This document shows positions 1 to 8,812 of a DNA stretch of 41,246 nt, in pieces. Each line of letters starts with the position of its first letter. The first letter of the stretch is position 1. Position numbers and translations under genes: made by a program. Origin of the DNA: Bacteroidota bacterium (GTDB lineage Bacteria; Bacteroidota; Bacteroidia; Chitinophagales; UBA10324); NCBI GenBank assembly GCA_014190575.1, contig BJGQ01000027.1, positions 1 to 41,246 of the forward strand, written 5' to 3'. The notes under the pieces were generated by a model that saw only the letters and a list, made by a program, of their open reading frames with translations, did not search any database and was not told the DNA's origin.

Positions 1-70
1 ACAAACCATTTTTCAATTTCCTCCTTTGCTATCTTAAAAAATATATTTTAGCACCTCTAAGTTTCAAGCT

Positions 71-838
71 ATGGAATACCTGATAAAGGAAGAAGGCGAT
101 TTTAAATACATTGAAGAGGGCGAAGGCGAAACGCTGATGCTGCTGCACGGGCTGTTTGGCGCGCTCAGCAATTTTCAATTTATACTCGACGAATTTAAGG
201 GGAAGTACAAGGTGGTGATTCCGATTATTCCGATTACGGAGATTGATATTTTCAGTGCAACTGTGAAAGGACTGGAGCGATATGTTCATCAGTTTGTGCA
301 GGTGCGCGGGTACGATACTTTTATCTTGTTGGGCAATTCGCTCGGCGGACACATTGCGCAATTGTATGCACTGGCGCATCCTGAAAAAGTGCGCGCTATG
401 ATACTGACCGGTGCAAGTGGTTTGTTTGAAAGCTCGATGGGCAGCAGTTTTCCGAAGCGCGGCGATTATGAATTTATGAAGCAGCGCACGCAATTTACTT
501 TCTACGACCCGAACACTGCGACAAAGGAATTAGTGGATGAAGTTTTTGAAATGGTGAACAACAGAGGTAAAGCATTGCGCATTATTTCGGTTGCGAAATC
601 GGCGATGCGCGAAAACTTAGCTGCTGATTTACCAAACATTAAATGCCCCGTGTGTTTGATATGGGGAATGAACGATAACATCACGCCGCCGTTTGTGGCT
701 GAGGAATTCAAACATTTAATTCCGCACGCCGATTTGTACTGGATGGATAAATGCGGTCACGCGCCGATGATGGAGAAGCCCGAAGAATTTAATTTGCTCT
801 TACATAAGTTTCTTGATAAAATTTCCGTTTCCGCCTAA
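71..838 (+). CDS. alpha/beta-fold hydrolase
   Basis: Cytoplasmic alpha/beta hydrolase of 255 residues, a normal length for the family. The oxyanion-side HGLFG motif lies at residues 26-30. The nucleophile elbow GNSLGGH is at 88-94, making Ser90 the nucleophile. Asp202 (in MNDNITPP) and His230 (in CGHAPMMEKP) complete the triad. There is no signal peptide. The substrate cannot be read from sequence; esterases, C-C hydrolases and haloperoxidase-like enzymes share this layout. The stop lies 8 bases before the next gene, so it is probably cotranscribed with the CBS gene. The ATG at 71 is the first start in frame and gives a typical N-terminal strand (YLIKEEGDFKYIEEG). Family is certain; function is open. 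Confidence 0.9.
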   Translation: MEYLIKEEGDFKYIEEGEGETLMLLHGLFGALSNFQFILDEFKGKYKVVIPIIPITEIDIFSATVKGLERYVHQFVQVRGYDTFILLGNSLGGHIAQLYALAHPEKVRAMILTGASGLFESSMGSSFPKRGDYEFMKQRTQFTFYDPNTATKELVDEVFEMVNNRGKALRIISVAKSAMRENLAADLPNIKCPVCLIWGMNDNITPPFVAEEFKHLIPHADLYWMDKCGHAPMMEKPEEFNLLLHKFLDKISVSA

Positions 839-846
839 ACACATAC

Positions 847-1509
847 ATGAGAGCTGCTGATTTAATTACGCACTCGGTGCCGGTTTTGAAAAAGACTGAC
901 ACGGGTTCCTTCGCTTTACAAACTATGGCTGACCATCATCTTTCGCAATTGCCCATTGTGCAGAGTGAGAAATTGCTGGGGCTGGTGCGCGAAGAAGATA
1001 TTCTGAATCATCATAACAACGATGCGAAGTTGCAGGAGATGAAACTGAAATTGCTGAAGCCATTCATTCACGACTACGAACATATTTTTGAAGTGCTGAA
1101 AGTTTCGAGCGAGTTGAAACTGAAAGTGATTCCGGTGGTTGATAAGGATGAAAATTATTTGGGCGCCATTACGCTCGAAGACCTGATGAATTATTTCGCG
1201 CGCGATACGGATATACTGGAGCCGGGTGCGATTGTGGTTTTGGAAATTGCGGTGGGTGATTATTCACTTGCTGATATTGCACGAATAATAGAACAGGAAA
1301 GTGCAAAAATTTTATGTGTGTTTGCGGGCACTGATAAAGAGAAAACAAAAATTGAACTGACATTGAAACTGAATGTATCGGACATTCAGGGAATTATTCA
1401 ATCGCTGCAGCGACACAGTTATGTTGTTAAAGATTCGTACCAGGAACCGGAATATTTCGAAGACATGAAAGACCGATATGATTCACTCATGGATTATCTG
1501 GATGTTTGA
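847..1509 (+). CDS. CBS-domain protein
   Basis: A 220-residue soluble protein. Two CBS motifs occupy roughly residues 1-60 and 65-120; the second contains VIPVVDKDENYLGAITLEDL, the usual CBS strand-helix pattern. The C-terminal ~90 residues (EIAVGDYSLADIARIIEQE...) resemble an ACT-like regulatory fold. CBS pairs usually bind adenosine nucleotides, so a ligand-sensing role is likely, but no catalytic domain is attached. It lies 8 bases after the hydrolase and two genes before NAD kinase. I recall a CBS protein next to nadK in many Bacteroidota, which supports the call (established-knowledge inference). The stop codon is followed directly by the inverted repeat at 1519. Confidence 0.88.
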   Translation: MRAADLITHSVPVLKKTDTGSFALQTMADHHLSQLPIVQSEKLLGLVREEDILNHHNNDAKLQEMKLKLLKPFIHDYEHIFEVLKVSSELKLKVIPVVDKDENYLGAITLEDLMNYFARDTDILEPGAIVVLEIAVGDYSLADIARIIEQESAKILCVFAGTDKEKTKIELTLKLNVSDIQGIIQSLQRHSYVVKDSYQEPEYFEDMKDRYDSLMDYLDV

Positions 1510-1518
1510 TTCGAATAT

Positions 1519-1670
1519 TTCGCACGGAGGCACAGAGAGCACGGAGAGAATTTTTTTGTGCAATAAATTTTCAGAAACAATTTTTTCAGTAAAGAATAAT
1601 TATCAAATAAATAATAATCCGCAATCAGCATCCTTCATGTTTCTCCGTGCACTCTGTGCCTCCGTGCGAA
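1519..1670. repeat. Long inverted repeat, two ~30-bp arms
   Basis: The left arm is 1519-1550 and the right arm 1641-1670. The right arm's reverse complement matches the left at nearly every base: both read ttcgcacggaggcacagag, then a short variable stretch, then a cacggag core. The ~90-bp spacer is AT-rich. Similar cacggaggcacagag strings are widely scattered between genes in environmental Bacteroidota and other phyla, so I read this as a dispersed hairpin element, probably non-autonomous. Its right arm is translated as part of the next gene's signal peptide. No transposase is nearby and no target-site duplication could be assigned. Confidence 0.75.
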
Positions 1671-3079
1671 ACCTTTTTTTTATTTTTCTCTTATTCTCCC
1701 AAACTCAAAAATCACAAGCGCAGATTTTAATTGATTCGATTTACAAGAAAGATTTTAAAGTATTCATTCACGATATTGTGATTGAGGGAAATAAAAAAAC
1801 GAAGGAGCAGATTATTTTTCGTCAGCTCACATTTAAAAAAGGTGATTCGATTTCATTTTCAAATCTGCAAACTGTACTGAATGAAAGCAAGCAGTACATC
1901 ATCAACACCGGATTGTTTTATAATGTAACACTCAACATACGCAACTGGGAAGGCAGCAACATGGATATATTTATTTCGCTGGAAGAACGGCTTTACACTT
2001 ACCCGATTCCGACGGTAGATATTTTTGACCGGAACTTTAACGCGTGGTTTGTTGAGCACAATCACGATGGAAAAAGATTGCAGTACGGAATTCGTTTTCT
2101 GCAAATGAATATGCGAGGACGAAATGAAAGTCTGCGCATCAATGCGATGTTCGGGTTCTCGCAAAAGTTTGAATTGTCGTACACGGTTCCATACATCAAT
2201 CAAAAACAGAAAGTCGGATTGCAATTCAAATCATCATACACACGAAGCAAGTTCGCCACTTACGAAACACTCGACAATCACGAGCAGTTTTATTTTAATG
2301 CTGATACTTTTATAAGAAGAACTTTTCTCACGCAATTGGATTTCACTTTGAAACCCGGATACGAAGACAAGCATATTTTCTCTGTCGGATTTTTACATTC
2401 AGAAGTGTATGATACTGTTACACATCTCAATCCGGATTTTTATTTGAACGGAAAAGTGTTACAGGACTATTTTGCACTCGGTTACACTTTCGTTCACGAC
2501 CGTCGCGATATTGTTGGCTTTCCGTTACACGGAAGTTATTTTGATGTTGGTGTTTCTGCTTTTGGAATTCTGCCAACTGACAACACACATCTTTATTCGC
2601 TGCAAATAAATCATGCGAAATATTTTCAGGCAGGAAAAAATTTATACTTCGCTATCCGCAATAAACTGAAATTTTCTTCGCCTGTAAAACAACCTTACTA
2701 CACACAAAAGGGATTCGGTTACAAACTCGATTATGTGAGCGGTTACGAATATTATGTGGTGGACGGACAAAGTTTCTGGCTCGGTAAACTGGTTTCGCGC
2801 TATCGTATTTTGAAATTCGCTTTGCCAAATAATTTTCAAAACAATGTGGTGAAGGCAAGTAAATTTCCTTTCAATGTTTTTCTGATTGGTCAAATGGATG
2901 CAGGTTATGTGAAGGATGATTATTACAACAAAGGAAATCCGCTCAGCAATTCTCTGCTTGTTGGCGGCGGACCCGGAATTGATGTGGTGCTATTTTACGA
3001 TGTAGATTTTCAGTTGCAGTATTCTTTCAACCTTCGGGGAGAAAATGGGTTATTTTTACACTTCAGTTCGTTCTTCTAA
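1637..3079 (+). CDS. POTRA/beta-barrel outer-membrane protein (BamA/TamA-like)
   Basis: About 480 residues from the ATG at 1637. The product has a signal peptide ending near QTQKSQAQ, then one POTRA-like domain (FIHDIVIEGNKKTKEQIIFRQ). After it comes a long run of alternating aromatic/polar strands ending in Phe (FLHFSSFF), as expected for a barrel recognised by the BAM complex. The motif VHDRRDIVGFPLHGSY is typical of the bacterial surface antigen domain. One POTRA is far fewer than the five of BamA, so it is a short Omp85 relative with unknown cargo. The frame is open back to 1478, but that extension overlaps the CBS gene and reads through the inverted repeat, so I reject it. Residues 2-12 of the chosen protein are themselves encoded by the repeat's right arm. 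Confidence 0.82.
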   Translation: MFLRALCASVRNLFFIFLLFSQTQKSQAQILIDSIYKKDFKVFIHDIVIEGNKKTKEQIIFRQLTFKKGDSISFSNLQTVLNESKQYIINTGLFYNVTLNIRNWEGSNMDIFISLEERLYTYPIPTVDIFDRNFNAWFVEHNHDGKRLQYGIRFLQMNMRGRNESLRINAMFGFSQKFELSYTVPYINQKQKVGLQFKSSYTRSKFATYETLDNHEQFYFNADTFIRRTFLTQLDFTLKPGYEDKHIFSVGFLHSEVYDTVTHLNPDFYLNGKVLQDYFALGYTFVHDRRDIVGFPLHGSYFDVGVSAFGILPTDNTHLYSLQINHAKYFQAGKNLYFAIRNKLKFSSPVKQPYYTQKGFGYKLDYVSGYEYYVVDGQSFWLGKLVSRYRILKFALPNNFQNNVVKASKFPFNVFLIGQMDAGYVKDDYYNKGNPLSNSLLVGGGPGIDVVLFYDVDFQLQYSFNLRGENGLFLHFSSFF

Positions 3080-3094
3080 CTAAATAAAAAAACT

Positions 3095-3973
3095 TTGACA
3101 GTAGCGCTTTACAGCAGGCAATTAAATGTGCGACATGCTGTTTTTATTCAGAAGTTATTACACACTTTGCACGACCGCGGATTTCAAACGCTCGTTCATG
3201 CACCATACTATCAGCAGTTGCGCGAGCATCTTGAAGTGCCGAATTCATTCCGCACTTTCAGCAACCACAAAGATTTACATCAACGCATTGAGTGCATGTT
3301 TTCATTGGGAGGTGATGGCACCTTACTCGACACACTCAGCTTTGTTCGCGATTATAAAATCCCAGTGCTTGGTATCAACATTGGTCGCCTTGGATTTTTA
3401 GCAAACATCGGCAAGGAAGAAATTGACTCCGCGCTCGAAGCATTGCAGAAAGGAAGTTATGTGCATGACCGCCGTTCACTCATTGAACTCGACAGCAACA
3501 AACCGCTTTTCGGAAATGTGAATTATGCGCTCAACGAATTTGCGATTCACAAAAAAGATACTTCCGCCATGATTACCATTCATGCTTATATCAATGGCGA
3601 ATTTCTGAATTCGTACTGGGCGGATGGATTAATTGTGAGCACGCCTACCGGTTCCACGGGTTATAGTTTGAGTTGCGGTGGACCTATTCTCACTCCGCAG
3701 TCTGCAAGTTTTGTGGTGACACCTATTGCACCGCACAATTTAAATGTTCGACCAATAGTTGTTCCTGATGATTCTGTTATTTCATTCGAGATAGAAGGTC
3801 GAGGTGATAATTATTTATGTACTTTGGATTCGCGCTACGAAACCATTGACAATTCATTTCACATCGCTGTAAAAAAATGTTCTTTCGCAATTGATTTAGT
3901 CCGCTTACCCGACCATAATTTTTTGAATACATTATCTAAGAAATTGAAGTGGGGTATTGATAGCAGGAACTAA
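3095..3973 (+). CDS. nadK: NAD kinase
   Basis: ATP-dependent NAD kinase, which makes NADP in the cytoplasm; 292 residues, normal for bacteria. The GGDGT signature is at residues 72-76 (Asp74 catalytic). The NE pair is at 147-148 (NEFAIHKKD) and the TPTGSTGYS loop at 183-191. The start is TTG at 3095. It yields MTVALYSRQ, which matches the family's first beta strand, and no ATG or GTG lies nearby in frame. It begins 15 bases after the barrel gene and likely shares its transcript. No frameshift or missing residue is visible. Confidence 0.97.
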   Translation: MTVALYSRQLNVRHAVFIQKLLHTLHDRGFQTLVHAPYYQQLREHLEVPNSFRTFSNHKDLHQRIECMFSLGGDGTLLDTLSFVRDYKIPVLGINIGRLGFLANIGKEEIDSALEALQKGSYVHDRRSLIELDSNKPLFGNVNYALNEFAIHKKDTSAMITIHAYINGEFLNSYWADGLIVSTPTGSTGYSLSCGGPILTPQSASFVVTPIAPHNLNVRPIVVPDDSVISFEIEGRGDNYLCTLDSRYETIDNSFHIAVKKCSFAIDLVRLPDHNFLNTLSKKLKWGIDSRN

Positions 3974-4099
3974 GTCGATTTTTTTATAAAGATTGTACCT
4001 TCGATTAAATAATTTACAGGTAGATTTTTTGAAAGGAGTCGCATTAAGTTGTTTTCGTTATAAATAAAATCTTAACTCAGCAAATTTTACTCTCATTCA

Positions 4100-4543
4100 A
4101 TGCGCGAATTATTAATTTTTTTCTTTTTATTTCTATTCCAAACAAATATAAAAGCTCAGTCTTTTGAAAAAGATGAATTTCAAAAACCTGAATGGGCATC
4201 ATTGATTGATTCAGTTAATGTAAATTATGATACTGCCACTGCCTTATTTAATCATTTCTGGAAAGGGAAAGAAGAACCTGTTGAAGAACAAGATATTTTT
4301 GAAAATGCCCCATCAGAAAATGAAACAGTTGATTCAGAAAAACTCAGTATGGCGGGTGTGCGACCTTTGGGTTTAATTACTGACGACCTAAAAAAAGAGA
4401 TGCGTTATAAAGCTTTTCTTGCTTTTGAATACAAGCGTTTTAAAGATTGGCAACAAGAAGTTTTACCTTATGTACAACCTGATGGAAGCATTTTGAGTGA
4501 ACAGGAGAAAGAAATGATCTGGAAAAAACAAAAAGGGAATTGA
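4100..4543 (+). CDS. Small secreted protein, propeptide-like
   Basis: 147 residues with a clear signal peptide (FFFLFLFQTNIKAQ). I do not recognise a named family. Two stretches, TATALFNHFWKGKEEP near residue 46 and FEYKRFKDWQQEVLPYVQPDGS near residue 113, resemble the N-terminal region that often precedes the Asp-box propeller in large secreted Bacteroidota proteins. There, a 'WKGK' segment is followed by 'FKRW..PDG'. Here that region is a separate gene whose stop lies one base before the ATG of just such a protein. That suggests a gene split or a partner/chaperone; this is inference. A near-consensus -7 box (TACCTTCG) lies at 3996. Confidence 0.6.
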   Translation: MRELLIFFFLFLFQTNIKAQSFEKDEFQKPEWASLIDSVNVNYDTATALFNHFWKGKEEPVEEQDIFENAPSENETVDSEKLSMAGVRPLGLITDDLKKEMRYKAFLAFEYKRFKDWQQEVLPYVQPDGSILSEQEKEMIWKKQKGN

Positions 4544-4544
4544 T

Positions 4545-7500
4545 ATGAAGAAGATTTTATTTTTTCTGATTGCCTCTTTATTTTTTACAGCATTTAATAC
4601 ATATTCACAGAACTGGACTGCTGTTAGCCCTGCGTTTTTTCCAACCAATATGAGTGGACAAATTCACGGCATCAGCCGTGTTTCGGAAATGAGGTATCAT
4701 CCAACTGACTCATTAAAAATGTATGCTGTGAGTGCTCGCGGAGGATTGTTTCTTTCTTCTGACCAAGGAAGTAATTGGACAGTAGCCGCCGGAACTGATG
4801 TGATGGGGCCATCAAAAAGATTTTCAGCAGTTTGCATTGATCCGGTAAATGACCAGATTATTTATCTGGGAATAGGTGATGAAAATTATTATTCTAGCGG
4901 ACAAGGAATTTATAAATCAATAAACGGTGGAACCACTTTTTCTGCCACTACATTGAGCGGAAAAATTGTAGTAGATATACTCATCGATCCGTTAAATCAT
5001 AATACAATAGTAGCTGCAACAAATACCGGAATTTATAAATCAATGGATGCTGGTGCTACTTGGATATTAAAGTCAGTAAGTATAAGCAGTCGTGAAATGG
5101 TTATGAAGCCGAAAGCAACAAGTCGAGTATTATACCTTGCATCAGTCTCCGCTTTTTATCGCTCAACAGATTTCGGCGAAACATGGAATCAAATATCATC
5201 AGGTATAACTACAGCAAGCGGTGGATGTCGGTTAGGTGTTACACCAAGTGATACTCAAACAGTATACTTTGTTTCAAATGTTGCTTATGGCACTATTTAT
5301 AAATCAACAGATGGTGGAAGTAATTTTATAATGCAGAAAACAGGAGATGCTGTTTCCAATTTAAACGGATATAACAATGTAGTTGGAGATGTAGGTCAAG
5401 GCAATTACAATACTGGTTTTTGTGTTGATCGATTAAATCCGAATATCGTTTATTTCGTTGCACATAATGTTTGGAAATCTATTAATGGAGGTGTAACATG
5501 GACTCAATTAACAAACTGGTGGGCCAATGTTCATACAGATATGCACCAGGTTTTTACCAGTCCTTATAACAACAATAAACTATGGAATATAAATGATGGA
5601 GGTGTTTGGTTAAGTACCGATGGTGGAACAAACTGGACCCAGAAGAGTAATGGCATTTATGGTTATGAAATATACAAAGGCAATTGCAGCCCTACCAGAA
5701 GAGACATGATCAGTATTGGCACACAAGACAATGGTGAACTTTATTCTACTTCGGCCGGATGGTTTACAAACAGAGGCGGTGATTGGGGCAGTGAATGTGC
5801 GTTTGATAATAGAGCAAACAGCAGTATGGTTTATTATTTTGGAAATGGGAAAAGAAGGTTTGTTACAAGTAGTGAAAATATTTTTTCCGCTTCTGCTGTA
5901 ATAAATAGCATTGCATTTTCAAAATCAAATCTTAATAGTGCTTTTTTCAGCGATACATTTATTTACAGAACCAATAACTTGTTAAGTGGGGCACCTCCAA
6001 CATGGACTCAACTAACGAACACAAAAAAAACATACAAGCATATTTATTATCCGCCTTCTGATTCAAACAGGTTGTATGTTATTACCGCTGATGGGTTTTT
6101 ATTTAAATCAGTAAACGCTCAATCACCTGTTCCAACTTTTACAATTATTGCATTACCATTTACTACTAACAATGCGGCAAAAATTACCGGTTTGTCAGAC
6201 GATGCTAACAAGTTATATGCTATAATGAACACCCGAGTTTATTACAGCACTGATGGTGGTGCTAGTTGGACCAATGTAACCTACAACCTTCCTTCTGTCA
6301 ATCATGTAAATGTGATTACAGATTATTATTACCCGCAGCAAAACATTGTATATGTAGCAACACCCAATGCAGTTTATTATAAAAAAGGTGCAGCAACAAG
6401 TTGGACACTTATGAGCAACGGAATTCCGGGCTTTCCAACTATAGTTAATTTATCAGATTATGATGATGGTACTGCAAACTCATTGTTAAGAATCGCAACT
6501 TATGGCAGAGGAATGTGGGAAGCACCAATATCTTTTAACAGAGATTTTGATGCTCAGATTACTTCAACCGATTCACTTGATTGTGCTACAGGTAAAATTT
6601 TTCATTTTCATGATGCCAGTAACGGAACTGTTATTTCAAGAACATGGAGCTTCCCCGGCGGCACTCCTTCTTCATCAACTTCTGCAAATCCTAATGTTAT
6701 TTATTCTGCACCTGGAAATTATGGTGTTACACTCATTGCATTTAATGGATTAATTTATGATACATTAACAATCGTAAATTATGTAAGTTATGTAAATGAA
6801 TGCGGACTCGATACGGTTCCTGGTAAAGCAATGTCATTTAGCGGAACCGCTTCTTATGTTACAGTTCCTGCACTTCCAATAAATTCTAATACTGTTACAA
6901 TAAGTGCATGGGTAAAAATTTCTGCCCTTCAACCTGATTACTCAGGAATTTTTATAACTGATGGAACTCCCAATGGTTTTAATTTTAAAGTAAATGGAAA
7001 TACTAATTACATCGGATGCCATTGGAATGGAACTTCAATTTGGAGCAATACTTCAACCGATAGTGTTCCAAGATACAAATGGACACATGTGGCTTTAGTT
7101 GTTTCACCAACCAATGCTAAATTATATGTAAATGGAAAAGCTACAACTATAACAACAACAATGGCTGTCGTAAATTTTAACCTTCTCACAGCTAAAATTG
7201 GACGATATCTAACATGGACGAACAGAAACATGAACAACGCTATGATTGATGAAGTTTGTGTTTACAATCGCTCGCTCACTCAAAACGAAATCAGAGATTT
7301 AATGCATCTGACAAAAAAGCCTTCGAGCGATCCAACATTGATTTTGTATTATCAATTTAATGAACTCAACAGTACAAACTTTGTGTACGATAAAACGGGT
7401 CATAACCTGCATAGTGCAATATTCAATAGTTTTCGTTCAACTTCAACCGGACCATTTGCCGGTGGATCCTCAGCGCGGTTAACTGTAAATAGTGCAGGCA

Positions 7501-8447
7501 ACTATAGTTTTATTGGTACAAATTTGACTTTAACTTTCGCAGCAGGAACTTACCCAAACGGTGATCTGGTTGTTTCACGATTAAACATTCATCCCGATCA
7601 ATTACCCAACAATACTTCATTCCCAACCTCACGCAGTTACTGGGTAATAAATAATTATGGAACGAATTCGGTTTTCTCACCCCTGTCAAGTATCAGCTTT
7701 GATAAAATAGGTGATGTACCTGTTACAACAGGAACTAATAATTTGAAATTATATAAACGAAATTCTTTTGTAGATGGAAATACCTGGGGAGCCTATGTTT
7801 CTTCAAGTAGTTCAATTACAATCGGAAGTGATGGTGGAGTTGTTTATAACAATCCTGGTATAACCAGCTTCAGCATGTTTGATATTGTAAACGAAGGAAG
7901 TTCATTGCCTATAACATGGGTTTCCTTTGAAGTAACTAAAATTAATGAAGGCAAGAGTGGATTACTTAATTGGAAAGTTATAGGTGATGATCTCACTGAT
8001 TATTTTGAAATTGAACGGAGTGCTGATGCTCTCCATTTTGAAAAACTTGCCACTGTTCCATCAACTGAAAATCCCGAACCATTTACAATTGAATATAAAT
8101 TCGAAGATTCTAATCCGGTGAATGGTGATAATTATTACCGTATTAAAGAATTTGACAAGGATGGTTCTTTTTACTTTTCGCTGATAAGAAGTTTAAACTT
8201 CAGTTATATCTATGAAAACCATGTAAAAATTTACCCTAATCCTGTTGGAGAAATGCAACAAATAAATTTTGAAAATGACTGGGGATCAGATATGAATGTA
8301 ATTATTTATGATGTAACAGGAAGATATTTAACCAATGAAATTATTTCAAACAGGAAGTCTTTTAAAGTTAAACTTCTAAGCGGATTTTATTTATACACCA
8401 TTCAAATGGATGGTCGCATTGTAAATGGAAAACTTGCAGTTGAATAA
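4545..8447 (+). CDS. T9SS-secreted Asp-box propeller/PKD/LamG protein
   Basis: A 1300-residue extracellular protein. It has a signal peptide ending FNTYSQ, then a sortilin/VPS10-like propeller over about residues 20-660. Eight Asp-box copies are visible (e.g. STDGGTNWTQ, STDFGETWNQ, SMDAGATWIL, STDGGASWTN). A PKD-like domain follows (RTWSFPGGTPSSS... PGNYGVTLIAF), then a LamG/concanavalin-like jelly roll near 770-920 (SAWVKI, WTHVALVV, MIDEVCVYNRSL). The end is a T9SS type A sorting domain (KIYPNPVGE... YDVTGRY... LLSGFYLYTI). Probable role: surface adhesion or glycan binding. No sialidase or glycosidase catalytic set can be seen, so I do not assign an enzyme. Likely translationally coupled to 4100-4543. 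Confidence 0.88.
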   Translation: MKKILFFLIASLFFTAFNTYSQNWTAVSPAFFPTNMSGQIHGISRVSEMRYHPTDSLKMYAVSARGGLFLSSDQGSNWTVAAGTDVMGPSKRFSAVCIDPVNDQIIYLGIGDENYYSSGQGIYKSINGGTTFSATTLSGKIVVDILIDPLNHNTIVAATNTGIYKSMDAGATWILKSVSISSREMVMKPKATSRVLYLASVSAFYRSTDFGETWNQISSGITTASGGCRLGVTPSDTQTVYFVSNVAYGTIYKSTDGGSNFIMQKTGDAVSNLNGYNNVVGDVGQGNYNTGFCVDRLNPNIVYFVAHNVWKSINGGVTWTQLTNWWANVHTDMHQVFTSPYNNNKLWNINDGGVWLSTDGGTNWTQKSNGIYGYEIYKGNCSPTRRDMISIGTQDNGELYSTSAGWFTNRGGDWGSECAFDNRANSSMVYYFGNGKRRFVTSSENIFSASAVINSIAFSKSNLNSAFFSDTFIYRTNNLLSGAPPTWTQLTNTKKTYKHIYYPPSDSNRLYVITADGFLFKSVNAQSPVPTFTIIALPFTTNNAAKITGLSDDANKLYAIMNTRVYYSTDGGASWTNVTYNLPSVNHVNVITDYYYPQQNIVYVATPNAVYYKKGAATSWTLMSNGIPGFPTIVNLSDYDDGTANSLLRIATYGRGMWEAPISFNRDFDAQITSTDSLDCATGKIFHFHDASNGTVISRTWSFPGGTPSSSTSANPNVIYSAPGNYGVTLIAFNGLIYDTLTIVNYVSYVNECGLDTVPGKAMSFSGTASYVTVPALPINSNTVTISAWVKISALQPDYSGIFITDGTPNGFNFKVNGNTNYIGCHWNGTSIWSNTSTDSVPRYKWTHVALVVSPTNAKLYVNGKATTITTTMAVVNFNLLTAKIGRYLTWTNRNMNNAMIDEVCVYNRSLTQNEIRDLMHLTKKPSSDPTLILYYQFNELNSTNFVYDKTGHNLHSAIFNSFRSTSTGPFAGGSSARLTVNSAGNYSFIGTNLTLTFAAGTYPNGDLVVSRLNIHPDQLPNNTSFPTSRSYWVINNYGTNSVFSPLSSISFDKIGDVPVTTGTNNLKLYKRNSFVDGNTWGAYVSSSSSITIGSDGGVVYNNPGITSFSMFDIVNEGSSLPITWVSFEVTKINEGKSGLLNWKVIGDDLTDYFEIERSADALHFEKLATVPSTENPEPFTIEYKFEDSNPVNGDNYYRIKEFDKDGSFYFSLIRSLNFSYIYENHVKIYPNPVGEMQQINFENDWGSDMNVIIYDVTGRYLTNEIISNRKSFKVKLLSGFYLYTIQMDGRIVNGKLAVE

Positions 8448-8490
8448 TTGAATCGATCGTTTAACAATTCAATTAAAATTATAAAAACAG

Positions 8491-8531
8491 AAAGCGCATT
8501 AGTTCACTAACTGCTCAGGTGGGTGCTTTTT
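8491..8531 (+). terminator. Rho-independent terminator, plus strand
   Basis: The stem aaagcgc pairs with gtgcttt (one G-U pair). The loop itself contains ttagt/actaa, which can form a nested hairpin. A run of five T follows. It lies 43 bases after the stop of the 1300-residue gene. The stem is weak, so termination may be partial. Confidence 0.45.
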
Positions 8532-8756
8532 AAAAAAATGTTATTACTAAGTTGTTGCGCATAAACCCTCGATGAGGGTAGATTCTTTCTATTATCGGGT
8601 ATTTCAAAGAATTAGAAATCCGATTTAATCTCTTTTTCGTTTTTTAGTTTTATTGATCATTGAGATACATTAATAGAAAAAAATGTTGTCTCATAAAAAC
8701 TAGTGCCTCACTTGAAACGAATTAACAAAAAAAAATTTATAAAATAATTATAAATA

Positions 8757-8790
8757 AAAATGCCTCAACATTGAATTGTTGAAGCATTTA
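8757..8790 (-). terminator. Rho-independent terminator, minus strand
   Basis: A 13-bp stem (aaatgcctcaaca against tgttgaagcattt, one mismatch) with a 6-base loop. On the minus strand it is followed by a T-run. It lies 22 bases downstream of the M4 protease stop. Confidence 0.7.
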
Positions 8791-8812
8791 TGAATTTATT
8801 CTGAAAATTATT

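Larger units (their letters stand above)
8448..8812. other. Intergenic region between convergent genes
   Basis: A 365-bp AT-rich gap separating two convergent T9SS genes. It holds a putative terminator for each gene (8491-8531 and 8757-8790). There is also a small 6-bp hairpin (accctc/gagggt with a gat loop, 8565-8579) that has no T-run. I see no coding frame or RNA gene. Confidence 0.7.

Noticed and set aside
1478-1636. N-terminal extension of the Omp85-like gene (533-residue form)
   Set aside because: It overlaps the CBS gene's end, reads through the inverted repeat and has no signal peptide at its start.
4100-4543. Gliding protein GldN/PorN
   Set aside because: Too short, and it lacks the GldN core; only the secreted nature is shared.
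4545-8447. Sialidase
   Set aside because: Asp-boxes alone occur in many propellers; no catalytic arginine triad, Tyr/Glu pair or Asp is evident.
8565-8579. Hairpin accctc-gat-gagggt as a terminator or small RNA
   Set aside because: Only 6 bp, no T-run and no promoter nearby.
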